Part shown: one piece after another, positions 1 to 6,540 of the stretch
Position numbering within the stretch: position 1 is the stretch's first letter
How the letters are laid out: each line of letters begins with the position of its first letter
Origin: Candidatus Hydrogenedentota bacterium
Lineage (GTDB): Bacteria > Hydrogenedentota > Hydrogenedentia > Hydrogenedentiales > CAITNO01
Reading direction: 5' to 3'
DNA length: 7,730 nucleotides
Assembly: GCA_903922535.1 (NCBI GenBank)
Contig: CAIXUF010001125.1
Coordinates: 1 to 7,730 of the forward strand
Notes under the pieces: generated by a model
Databases searched by the model: none
Seen by the model: only the letters and a program-made list of their open reading frames with translations
What the model was told of the DNA's origin: nothing
Made by a program: the position numbers and the translations under genes

Positions 1-691
1 CACCGAAGGGCACGAGCTTGCCCAGAATAAGGCCCAGCCTCGACACGGGCGTCACCATGAGCTGCTCGAGCGTGCCCTGCTCCTTTTCGCGCACGATGGC
101 GAAGGCGGTCAGCAGCGTGATCACCACCTGCAGGATCACGCCGACCAATCCGGGCACCATGAAATTGGCCGTGCGCATGTCCGGGTTGAACAGCACCCGG
201 TTCCGCGTGTCAATCGCCAGGATCGGCGCGCCGCCCAGCGTTTTGCCGACGATTTTCATTGACGCGAGCATGCCGATGGCGTTGCTCGTGCTGAGCGCCT
301 GCATGGCCGAGGTCGAGTCGCTGCCGTCGATGAACACCTGCACCTCGGCACTCCTGCCCTCAAGGATGCGGTCGGTGAAATCGGGCGGGATCTTGATGCC
401 CACCTTGGCGCGGCCCGCCACAATCTCCCGGTTGAGCGCCCCGTCCGAATTGACCGTGCCCGCGATGCGGAAATAGCCGGAGTTCACATAGGCCTCGACC
501 AGTTCCCGCGCGTTCTTGCGGCCGTCCAGGTCGTACACCACGGTGGGAATGTGCTTGATGTCCAGGTTGACCGCGTAGCCGAACATGATCAGTTCCAGGC
601 AGGGGATGAGCAGCATCAGGAACAGCGTGCGCGGATCGCGCAGGATGTGCCGCGTTTCCTTGTAGACGATGGCGGAGAGTCCCCTAAACAT
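1..691 (-). CDS. ABC-2 type permease, YbhS/YbhR-like (N-terminal part, cut by window edge)
   Basis: This is the membrane subunit of an ABC exporter; the 230 codons read here are open and run off the left edge. A first membrane segment lies at about residues 22-41. A large extracytoplasmic domain follows, containing VYDLDGR, VGIKIPPDF and FIDGSDSTSAM, all typical of the YhhJ/YbhR-type ABC-2 family. A second membrane segment at about residues 178-200 leads into REKEQGTLEQLMVTP (201-215), the conserved cytoplasmic coupling segment of these permeases. The remaining membrane helices should lie beyond the edge. The ATG at 691 overlaps the 3' end of the ATPase gene by 8 nt and has AGGAG (699-703) 7 nt upstream, so the start is well supported and translation is probably coupled. 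Family members often occur as two adjacent permease genes; a second may lie outside the window. The substrate cannot be read from the sequence. Confidence 0.93.
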   Translation of the reverse strand, partial: MFRGLSAIVYKETRHILRDPRTLFLMLLIPCLELIMFGYAVNLDIKHIPTVVYDLDGRKNARELVEAYVNSGYFRIAGTVNSDGALNREIVAGRAKVGIKIPPDFTDRILEGRSAEVQVFIDGSDSTSAMQALSTSNAIGMLASMKIVGKTLGGAPILAIDTRNRVLFNPDMRTANFMVPGLVGVILQVVITLLTAFAIVREKEQGTLEQLMVTPVSRLGLILGKLVPFG

Positions 692-1670
692 CGGCCTGCT
701 CCTGCGCGCGCTCATAGGCGCGCTGGCGCGTGAGCGTCACGAACACATCCTCCAGCGTGGCCGGGATGGGCTTGGCTTCGGCGCCCGGGAAGCCGCCGCT
801 GTCGAGGTCGGCGATAAGCCGCCCCGCGCTGCCCTGTTCGGTGAGCACGTGCAGCACGTCGGCGAATATGGTCGCGTCGCGCACATAGTCGAAAGTGTTG
901 AGCGTCCGCATGGCCGCGGCGACGCTGGGCACGCGCACCTCCAGCCGTTCGGCGCCCTCGGGGGTCACGTCGGGCAGCCGCTTCAGCTCCGCGGGCGTTC
1001 CGTACACAATCAGTTTTGAGAAGTAGATGTAGCCGATGTGGCTGCACCGCTCCGCCTCGTCCATGTAGTGCGTTGTGACGAAGAAGGTCACGCCGCGGCC
1101 CGCAAGATCGAAAAGCAGGTTCCACAAATCGCGCCGGGCCACGGGATCAATGCCGGCGGTCGGCTCGTCCAGGAACATGAGCCGGGGTCGGTGCACCAGC
1201 GCACAGGCCAGCGCGAGCCGCTGTTTCCAGCCGCCGGAGAGGTTTCCCGCAAGCTTGTGCCGGTGGTCGGCGATGCCGACAATCTCGATCACCTCTTCCA
1301 TGCGCGCCAGGCGCTCGCTTCGCGGGATGCCGTAGATCTTCGCGTAAAAGCGCAGGTTCTCCATGACCGAAAGGTCTTTGTAGAGACTGAACTGCTGCGA
1401 CATGTAGCCGATGCTGCGCTTGACCGCCTCGCTGTCGGCGTACACGTCTTTGCCGAGCACCGTGGCGTGGCCGCCCGTGGGCCGCAGCAGGCCGCACAGG
1501 ATGCGCATGAGCGTCGTTTTTCCGGACCCGTTCGGGCCAAGGAAGCCGAAGATGTCGCCCTCCAGCACATCCAGGCTGACATGGTCCACGGCGGTAAACG
1601 CCCCAAAACGCCGCGACACATTGTCGGCGTGGATGATGACGGGCCGGTCCTCGAATGCGTTCACCGCCAC
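684..1670 (-). CDS. ABC transporter ATP-binding protein (DrrA/YbhF type)
   Basis: This cytoplasmic ATPase powers the ABC-2 permease encoded just downstream. All nucleotide-binding motifs are intact: Walker A GPNGSGKTT (45-53), Q-loop at Q92/Q93, signature LSGGWKQR (144-151), Walker B LMFLDEP (164-170) with E169 as catalytic base, D-loop AGID (172-175) and switch histidine H201 in TTHYMDEAE. The W in the signature is, as far as I recall, common in the YbhF/YhiH branch that works with HlyD-type adaptors. The C-terminal 100 residues form the DrrA-like accessory domain ending in TLEDVFVTLT. At 328 residues it is a single-domain version, not the double ATPase seen in some relatives. The start is GTG at 1670, 3 nt after the adaptor stop codon, with GGAG (1680-1683) 9 nt upstream. 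A second in-frame GTG two codons on is less well placed. The stop lies inside the permease start region. Confidence 0.97.
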   Translation of the reverse strand: MAVNAFEDRPVIIHADNVSRRFGAFTAVDHVSLDVLEGDIFGFLGPNGSGKTTLMRILCGLLRPTGGHATVLGKDVYADSEAVKRSIGYMSQQFSLYKDLSVMENLRFYAKIYGIPRSERLARMEEVIEIVGIADHRHKLAGNLSGGWKQRLALACALVHRPRLMFLDEPTAGIDPVARRDLWNLLFDLAGRGVTFFVTTHYMDEAERCSHIGYIYFSKLIVYGTPAELKRLPDVTPEGAERLEVRVPSVAAAMRTLNTFDYVRDATIFADVLHVLTEQGSAGRLIADLDSGGFPGAEAKPIPATLEDVFVTLTRQRAYERAQEQADV

Positions 1671-1673
1671 GGG

Positions 1674-2810
1674 CTATTTCTCCGGCACGCCGGGAACATG
1701 GGCGATCACGGTCATTCCGGCGCGCAGTTTGCCGCCGTTTGAATTGAGGCGCAGTTTGACGCCAAACACCTGCTGGACGCGCTCTTCCTGGGTCTGGAGG
1801 TTGCGCGGCGTGTACTCGCCCTCGGAGGCGATGAAGTAAACCTCGCCCTGAAAGCGTTCGCTGCCGTGCGCGTCCGCCGTCAGGGCTATCTTCTGGCCCG
1901 GCTTGATCTGGCCCAGCAGGGCCGCGCCCATGTAGACGGTGACTTTGAGGTCTTCGGGGTCAATCAGCCGCACCACGGCCCCCGGCTTCACCAGGTCGCC
2001 CGGACGCAGGTCGAGCGATTCGATCACCCCCTTGGACGGGGCGGTCACGGTCATTTCCTTCAGATTGACTTTGGCGCGCTCCACGGCCGCCGCGGCGGCG
2101 TCACGGGTGGCCTTCGCCGCGGCCTTGTCCTCATCACGGGGGCCGCGTTTGACCTCGTCCAGCGCGGCCTTGGCCCGCGCATAGTCGGCCTTCGCCATCG
2201 CGACCTCTTCCACGCGCGCGCCGTTGGTCAGCGCATCCAGCTTCTCCTTGGCCACCTTGTACTGGGCCGCCATCGTGTCCATGGCGGTGCGCACCCGGTC
2301 ATATTCGCTCTGCGACACCGCACCGGCCTTGAAGAGTTTGTTAATCCGTTCATAATCGGCTTTTGTGTTGGCGCTTTGCGACGTGGCAGCGTCCACCGCC
2401 GCCTTGGCCGCGCGCTTGTCCTCGTTGCGAGCGCCGTTTTCAAACATGCGCAGCCGCTCTTCCGCCGCCTTGGCCGCCGATTCGGCCTGGTGGAGCTGCT
2501 CCTCCGTCGCGCCGGCTTCAAGCTTGGCCACCAGCGACTCGGTGCGGGCGAGATCGGCCTCGGCCGCGTGCAGCAGTGCCTGCGCGTCCGAGTCCTCCAG
2601 CCGCAGCAGCACGTCGCCCGCCTGCACTGAGTCACCCTCGCGCACCGGCACCTCGGCCACGCGCCCGCCGACCCGCGACCCCACATCCACGCCGTTGCCC
2701 TGAATCTGGCCTGTGATGGCCATGCCCGTGCCCTGCATCGGCTCACAGGCGCAAAGTGCCAGCAGCGAAAACACTGCAACCGGCAGGGTTATGATGGCTT
2801 TCTTGAACAC
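1674..2810 (-). CDS. HlyD/AcrA-family periplasmic adaptor, probable lipoprotein (YbhG-like)
   Basis: This membrane fusion protein should link the inner-membrane ABC transporter to a TolC-like outer-membrane channel. Residues 1-22 form a signal with lipobox L-C-A-C, so C22 is the likely lipidated cysteine. The lipoyl half-motif VGGRVAEVPVREGDSVQAGD lies at 47-66. A long Ala/Lys/Glu-rich alpha-hairpin spans about 75-253, and the second lipoyl half and beta-barrel about 254-375 (TVTAPSKGVIESLDLRPGD at 254-272). At the hairpin tip, R155, L159 and S166 match the spacing of the AcrA R128-L132-S139 TolC-docking motif. Four GxRxE-like motifs are placed symmetrically around that tip. The start is GTG at 2810 with AAGGAG (2818-2823) 7 nt upstream; an in-frame TAG two codons earlier fixes it. 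A CATAAT at 2961-2966 (minus strand) could be a -10 element, but I see no convincing -35. It is first in the operon with the ATPase and permease. Confidence 0.95.
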   Translation of the reverse strand: MFKKAIITLPVAVFSLLALCACEPMQGTGMAITGQIQGNGVDVGSRVGGRVAEVPVREGDSVQAGDVLLRLEDSDAQALLHAAEADLARTESLVAKLEAGATEEQLHQAESAAKAAEERLRMFENGARNEDKRAAKAAVDAATSQSANTKADYERINKLFKAGAVSQSEYDRVRTAMDTMAAQYKVAKEKLDALTNGARVEEVAMAKADYARAKAALDEVKRGPRDEDKAAAKATRDAAAAAVERAKVNLKEMTVTAPSKGVIESLDLRPGDLVKPGAVVRLIDPEDLKVTVYMGAALLGQIKPGQKIALTADAHGSERFQGEVYFIASEGEYTPRNLQTQEERVQQVFGVKLRLNSNGGKLRAGMTVIAHVPGVPEK

Positions 2811-2817
2811 ACACTAT

Positions 2818-2823
2818 CTCCTT
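2818..2823 (-). promoter_or_regulatory. Ribosome binding site fixing the adaptor GTG start
   Basis: AAGGAG lies 7 nt before GTG at 2810. The reading frame is closed by TAG at 2814-2816, so this GTG is the first start available. The adaptor, the ATPase and LpxK all begin with GTG, so GTG starts appear ordinary here. Confidence 0.8.
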
Positions 2824-2905
2824 GTGCCTGACGCCTGGGGAAAAGCGGCGCCGCACGCGGGTGTCATTGGTGCGGCGGAGGCGACAAAGGCCCCGGAACC
2901 GCATG

Positions 2906-2926
2906 GCCGGACTCAACCTTTCCGGC
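2906..2926. repeat. Short inverted repeat in the adaptor leader region
   Basis: GCCGGA (2906-2911) and TCCGGC (2921-2926) are perfect complements separated by 9 nt, about 95 bp upstream of the adaptor start. The pair could fold in the leader RNA or act as an operator. Six GC-rich base pairs are weak evidence in a GC-rich genome. The rest of the 2811-3023 gap shows no gene. Confidence 0.3.
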
Positions 2927-2997
2927 ACTGCCGCACGAACCGCATCCTACAGCGGTCCTGATTATGGCAGAGATTACACGCTTATTCCAGCCCCGTT

Positions 2998-3034
2998 ACA
3001 CAATTGTCTCTAGAGGCACAATTCTAGGTTGTGT
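2998..3034. repeat. Nested inverted repeats over the lpxK stop codon
   Basis: ACACAA (2998-3003) pairs with TTGTGT (3029-3034). Inside it, CTAGA (3010-3014) pairs with TCTAG (3023-3027), and AATTGT (3002-3007) can alternatively pair with ACAATT (3018-3023). The structure covers the lpxK stop at 3024-3026. On the lpxK-sense strand no run of T follows, so it is not a canonical intrinsic terminator. It could protect the 3' end of the dprA-lpxK message. Confidence 0.4.
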
Positions 3035-4013
3035 TCGGCGTCCAATCTTCAAGGCGGATCGCCAGCGCGAACGCGTCTTTCGCCAAGGTGCCCATGCGTG
3101 CGGCGTCCTTCTCGGTGATCACCGTCATCCCCGGGCCGGACAGCAAGTCAGCGGGGATCGCGGCATGATCGGCGAGGGCCGTGCGATGAACCAGGCCCAG
3201 GCCAAGCTTTTGGAGCGCGCCAAAGAATGACTCTGGACGGCCAATCGCGCACACCGCCGTGACCGGATGTTCCCCAAACGCTCCGGGGGCGAACAACGCG
3301 CCGTCGGACAACCGAATCAATGCCATGGGGGCATGACAGGTAAACCGGATGGGCGCACTGGGACAATGGCGTCGAATCTCAGCCACGACGGTTTCCAAGT
3401 GTTTCGCCTGGTCACAATGGGTCAGTATCACGTGCGTTGCCCGGGACATGGCGGAGAGCGGTTCGCGCAGTATACCGCGCGGAAGAATGTGTCCGTTGCC
3501 AAAGGGATTAACCGCGTCGATCACCAGCACATTCTCGTCGCGTTCCAGCGCGACGGCCTGATAGCCGTCGTCGAGCAAAATCACGTCACAGCCGTGTTCC
3601 ACCGCCATCCTGGCACCCGCGACGCGGTCGGCGGAGCGCACTATCCATGCCTGCGGCACACGCCGCGTAATCAGTGCGGGCTCGTCGCCCAGCAGCCGTG
3701 CATCTGCGGGGGAGTGGGGGGGATGCACCAGCGGTTCGGCTACACGCGCGCCTCCGTAGCCTCTGCTTAGCACCGCCACGGTATGGCCTGCGGCCACTTC
3801 CAGTTCCGCGCGTTCAATGACGGCGGGCGTCTTGCCCGTGCCTCCGGCGGTGATGTTGCCGAAACTGATCACCCGCGCTTCGACACGGACGCGCGGTCCG
3901 CGCAATTTGTGTCCCATGCCGATGCGCTGCACCCAGGAAGCGGCCCCGAGCAGTATTCCCAGCGGCCCGTTCACGGGTTCGCCACGACGTATTCTGTCCG
4001 CGAATGCGCTCAC
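3024..4013 (-). CDS. lpxK: Tetraacyldisaccharide 4'-kinase LpxK
   Basis: LpxK phosphorylates the 4' position of the tetraacyldisaccharide 1-phosphate lipid A precursor at the cytoplasmic face of the inner membrane, giving lipid IVA in the Raetz pathway. The 329 residues match the usual family length. Visible motifs are an N-terminal membrane-associated helix (about 17-33), the Walker A-like loop GNITAGGTGKT (52-62), LSRGYGG (82-88), GDEP (109-112), the catalytic-region DDGYQ (148-152), FGNGHILPRGILREP (171-185), AIGRPESFF (256-264), DH (282-283) and TEKDAARM (300-307). All hallmark residues I would look for are present, so the enzyme looks functional. The start is GTG at 4013, overlapping the dprA stop as GTGA. 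No strong ribosome binding site precedes it, which fits translational coupling to dprA. Its presence is strong evidence for a lipid A-containing outer membrane. Confidence 0.96.
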   Translation of the reverse strand: MSAFADRIRRGEPVNGPLGILLGAASWVQRIGMGHKLRGPRVRVEARVISFGNITAGGTGKTPAVIERAELEVAAGHTVAVLSRGYGGARVAEPLVHPPHSPADARLLGDEPALITRRVPQAWIVRSADRVAGARMAVEHGCDVILLDDGYQAVALERDENVLVIDAVNPFGNGHILPRGILREPLSAMSRATHVILTHCDQAKHLETVVAEIRRHCPSAPIRFTCHAPMALIRLSDGALFAPGAFGEHPVTAVCAIGRPESFFGALQKLGLGLVHRTALADHAAIPADLLSGPGMTVITEKDAARMGTLAKDAFALAIRLEDWTPNTT

Positions 4014-5188
4014 CGTGGCGCGAACCGTTTGCCGCTGAACTGGCGCACCAACCCTTTCAATTCGAGCATGGTCAGCGCGCTGAGCGCCTCCGATACGGGG
4101 ATGCGGCAGGACAGGGCAATCTCATCCACAAAAGAACCGTCCGGATTGAGCATCGACAGAATGTCCGACTCCACCGCCGAGACAGCCGGGCGGGGCGGAG
4201 CCTCCCGGTCGGGCATCGGCGCGGGGCGGGCGGCGGATTTCTTTTCCGGCTTTTCGCCACTGGACGGTGAGAATTGCGGTTCGGTCGGGGGAACCGGCTG
4301 GTGTGCCGAAGCGGGCAGGTTCAATTCCACGAGCACATCATTCACCGTTTCGACCAGCTTGGCCCCCTCGCGGATCAGTGAATGAGGCCCCATGCTGCAC
4401 GGGTGGCCCGCATGGCCGGGCACGGCGAACACCTCGCGGCCCTGTTCGGCCGCGTGCCGGGCGGTAATGAGCGCGCCGCTGGTCGGTCCCGCCTCCACCA
4501 CGACAAGCCCCAGCGCCAGCCCGCTGATCACACGGTTGCGCCTTGGGAAGTTGCCAGCCATCGCGGGCATGCCCATGGGAAACATCGACACCACGGCCCC
4601 GCTGCGGATGATTTCCTGCATCAGGTCGGCATGCGCGGCGGGGAACACCTGGTCCACGCCCGAACCGAGCACGGCAATGGTGCGTCCGCCCGCCTGCAAC
4701 GCGCCGCGGTGCGCCGCCGCGTCAATGCCCTCGGCCATGCCGCTGATAACCGTGATGCCCCGCGCGGCCAGGTCCGCGCCCAGGCGTTCGGCCATGCCCA
4801 GCCCGTAGTTTGTGGCTTTGCGCGTGCCCACAATGGCCACGGCGTACTGGTCTGTTTCCAGCAGTTCCCCCCGGACAAAGAGCGCCAGCGGGGGATCATA
4901 GATTTCCGCGAGGTGCGGCGGATAGGTCGGATCATCCATGGTGACCAGCCTGGCATCAAACTGGCGCATTAGCCGTTCTTGCGCCTCCACATCCACGAAT
5001 TCGCGGTACTGGCGGATGCGTTGCGCCACCGCCGGGCCCACGATCTCGGCCAGTTCCGCCTCCGGGGCGCGCAACGCCGTCTCTGGACGGCCAAACCGGG
5101 CCAGCAGACGGATAAACAGCGTTGAACCCACCCCAGGCACCAGTGCCAGCGTCAGCCACGGCCTTTGTGATTTTGTCAACTCTTCCAT
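4010..5188 (-). CDS. dprA: DNA-processing protein DprA (Smf)
   Basis: DprA binds incoming single-stranded DNA during natural transformation and loads RecA on it. Counting from the ATG at 5188 (392 residues): a helix-hairpin-helix/SAM-like N-terminal domain (LVPGVGSTLFIRLLARFG, about 16-33); an extended Rossmann fold with IVGTRKATNYG (119-129), GMAEGIDAAAH (150-160), GSGVDQVFPA (175-184), FPRRNRVISGL (214-224), EAGPTSGALITA (232-243) and VPGH (256-259); a Pro/Lys-rich linker (about 295-335); and a C-terminal winged helix (about 337-392). A GTG at 5203 would add five residues, but it overlaps the ribosome binding site of the ATG, so I prefer the ATG. It overlaps lpxK by 4 nt. Upstream, a heptamer array separates it from the HEAT-repeat gene. 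All core motifs are intact. Confidence 0.97.
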   Translation of the reverse strand: MEELTKSQRPWLTLALVPGVGSTLFIRLLARFGRPETALRAPEAELAEIVGPAVAQRIRQYREFVDVEAQERLMRQFDARLVTMDDPTYPPHLAEIYDPPLALFVRGELLETDQYAVAIVGTRKATNYGLGMAERLGADLAARGITVISGMAEGIDAAAHRGALQAGGRTIAVLGSGVDQVFPAAHADLMQEIIRSGAVVSMFPMGMPAMAGNFPRRNRVISGLALGLVVVEAGPTSGALITARHAAEQGREVFAVPGHAGHPCSMGPHSLIREGAKLVETVNDVLVELNLPASAHQPVPPTEPQFSPSSGEKPEKKSAARPAPMPDREAPPRPAVSAVESDILSMLNPDGSFVDEIALSCRIPVSEALSALTMLELKGLVRQFSGKRFAPR

Positions 5189-5192
5189 GTCA

Positions 5193-5201
5193 TCACCCCT
5201 C
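5193..5201 (-). promoter_or_regulatory. Ribosome binding site deciding the dprA start
   Basis: GAGGGGTGA lies just before ATG at 5188; the GGGG core ends 7 nt upstream of it, and GGTGA matches the outer part of the Shine-Dalgarno complement. The alternative GTG at 5203 overlaps this element, so the ATG is the better start. The tandem array begins only about 28 nt further upstream. Confidence 0.7.
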
Positions 5202-5228
5202 ACTCAAATCCCGTTCACGCTTCCTGCT

Positions 5229-5368
5229 TTGCACTTCGCATATTGTTCTTTGTACTTTGTACTTTGTACTTTGTACTTTGCCCTTTGTACTTTGTACTTT
5301 GTACTTTGCCCTTTGTACTTTGTACTTTGTACTTTGCCCTTCGTACTTCGTACTTTGCCCTTCGTACT
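5229..5368. repeat. Heptanucleotide tandem array with a 28-bp higher-order unit
   Basis: Twenty consecutive 7-bp units follow without interruption. On the plus strand the order is TTGCACT, TCGCATA, TTGTTCT, then TTGTACT x4, TTGCCCT, TTGTACT x3, TTGCCCT, TTGTACT x3, TTGCCCT, TCGTACT x2, TTGCCCT, TCGTACT. The last 17 units (5250-5368) use only TTGTACT, TCGTACT and TTGCCCT; the first three are degenerate. Three perfect 28-bp copies (three TTGTACT plus one TTGCCCT) lie at 5257-5284, 5285-5312 and 5313-5340. The array fills the gap between the HEAT-repeat gene and dprA, and its last base belongs to the HEAT gene stop codon. It resembles in kind the heptameric short tandem repeats described in cyanobacteria, though with a different unit. 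No spacers are present, so it is not a CRISPR array. Confidence 0.97.
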
Positions 5369-6522
5369 TATTCCGGCAACGGTTCCACTTCCGCTTGTCC
5401 CCGTTTCTGACCGCCCTGCTGGAGCCAGTGTTCCCAGGGCTCCGGATTTGTCCCGAAATTCTGCCCTGTTTTTTCATGCAGCAGCTTTGCCGCCAGCGCG
5501 TTCAGCGGCGTGTTCATCCGCATGATGTCTATCAACGCCGGTATGGAATCCGTATCCGGCCACTGGCCGACCATCCGCACCGCCTCCTGTTCTGCCGGAC
5601 GTCCCGCTTCCCGCTTTCCCGCCGCCGTTTCGAACAGTGCGCGCCGGGCCGGAACCGTGTCCAAATCCGCCAAGGCACGCACGGCAATGGTCCGAATGGT
5701 CGTGTCCTGGTGGGTCAGCATCGCTTCCCAGTCGTGCAGGACGCCGGGTGAACGCAGCATCGACAGTGCCACCGCGCAGGTTTCCGCAAAGTCGTCCTGA
5801 CCTGTTTGCGCATATTTCGCCAAGAGCGTCGCCGCGGCGTCTGCTCCGGAACGGCCGAGGCAATAGGCGGCCGCGCGGCGGTGGCGCGGTGCCTCAAGTT
5901 CCGTTTCCAGCGTGGCCGTCATCATTTTCTCAAGGCGCGGTCCCAGCCGCGGCAGCGCGGCATCCAGGGTCCTTACCCGGTCCTCCGCGCCCCAGGCGAG
6001 CGTGCGGATGACATAGGCAAACAGGTCCTTCTCCCGGCAGCGGTCCAGCGAGGTCCATGCCGCCTGCTGCACGGACGGTTGCGGGTCCTGCGCGGCAAGG
6101 AACAGCCGATCGAAATCCGAGGCCTTGGCCTCATCCAAGGGCAGCATTTCAAGCGCCCGCGCTCGCGCCTCCGGTTCGTCCGCGTCGCGCATGCGGAAGA
6201 GCAGCGCCCGCGCTTCCCAGTCCGGGGTAGCCCCCTTCCACAAAACCTTGCCCGTGGTGGGTGGCCGCCTTCCGTCCACGCCATGAAACACGGGCGGCAA
6301 TTTGGTTCCCTGCACCGGTGCCTCGTCCGCGGAGCCTTCTGTGGTCGGCGTTTGCGGCGCGGCGCGTCCCGGCACCACGGTCGTGGCCGCCTGTGCTGCC
6401 GCAGCCAATATGCCGCACAGCATCAGAACGGCAAGGCCCGACCGTGCGGACTGGGAAGGTCCCGCCCTGTGGATAGCATTCATTCTCATCAAAACTGCTG
6501 TAATCATGACCAGCATTTTCAT
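5368..6522 (-). CDS. Exported HEAT-repeat protein of unknown function
   Basis: The N-terminus has a basic stretch followed by a hydrophobic segment (30-44) and an AQA cleavage site after residue 45, indicating export to the periplasm or beyond. Residues 50-100 are low-complexity and Pro/Thr-rich. From about 100 to 350 the chain is helical, with repeating HEAT-like patterns such as DPQPSVQQAAWTSLDRC (146-162), RHRRAAAYCLGRSGADAA (213-230) and DTTIRTIAVRALADLD (273-288). The end, LLHEKTGQNFGTNPEPWEHW (347-366), is a motif I associate with HEAT-repeat proteins of Planctomycetota-like bacteria. HEAT solenoids are protein-binding scaffolds, and no catalytic residues are visible. The ATG at 6522 has AAGGG (6529-6533) 6 nt upstream, but it gives an unusually long signal-peptide n-region; ATG at 6483 would give a more typical one with a poorer ribosome binding site. 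The stop TAA abuts the heptamer array. Confidence 0.85.
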   Translation of the reverse strand: MKMLVMITAVLMRMNAIHRAGPSQSARSGLAVLMLCGILAAAAQAATTVVPGRAAPQTPTTEGSADEAPVQGTKLPPVFHGVDGRRPPTTGKVLWKGATPDWEARALLFRMRDADEPEARARALEMLPLDEAKASDFDRLFLAAQDPQPSVQQAAWTSLDRCREKDLFAYVIRTLAWGAEDRVRTLDAALPRLGPRLEKMMTATLETELEAPRHRRAAAYCLGRSGADAAATLLAKYAQTGQDDFAETCAVALSMLRSPGVLHDWEAMLTHQDTTIRTIAVRALADLDTVPARRALFETAAGKREAGRPAEQEAVRMVGQWPDTDSIPALIDIMRMNTPLNALAAKLLHEKTGQNFGTNPEPWEHWLQQGGQKRGQAEVEPLPE

Positions 6523-6540
6523 CCATTGCCCTTGGGTCGG

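Noticed and set aside
1227..1250. ATPase signature LSGGW in place of LSGGQ as a defect
   Set aside because: This variant is, as far as I recall, usual in YbhF/YhiH-type ATPases, and every other catalytic motif is intact.
1038..2630. Several long plus-strand frames opposite the ATPase and adaptor genes
   Set aside because: Their compositions are Arg/His/Ala-rich, as expected for antisense reading of GC-rich genes. The minus-strand genes have complete family motifs.
2998..3034. Intrinsic terminator after lpxK
   Set aside because: The inverted repeats are AT-rich, span the stop codon and are not followed by a T run on the relevant strand.
3231..5094. 14-bp identical sequence CTCTGGACGGCCAA at 3231-3244 (lpxK) and 5081-5094 (dprA)
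   Set aside because: Both copies encode a Gly-Arg-Pro-Glu segment that fits its own protein (IGRPES and FGRPET). With no flanking similarity, coincidence is more likely than a mobile repeat.
5257..5340. Possible CRISPR array, because of the 28-bp unit
   Set aside because: The 28-bp units are directly adjacent and themselves made of heptamers. There are no spacers and no cas genes.
5193..5477. Minus-strand frame encoding a KYKVQST-type repeat protein
   Set aside because: It is out of frame with the HEAT gene and lies mostly in the array. Its apparent low-complexity protein is a product of the stop-free heptamer.
4938..5751. Two long plus-strand frames across the heptamer array (4938-5525 and 5122-5751) encoding LYFVLCT-like repeats
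   Set aside because: The repeat unit has no stop codon in any frame, so it lengthens any frame that enters it. The flanks are antisense to dprA and the HEAT-repeat gene.
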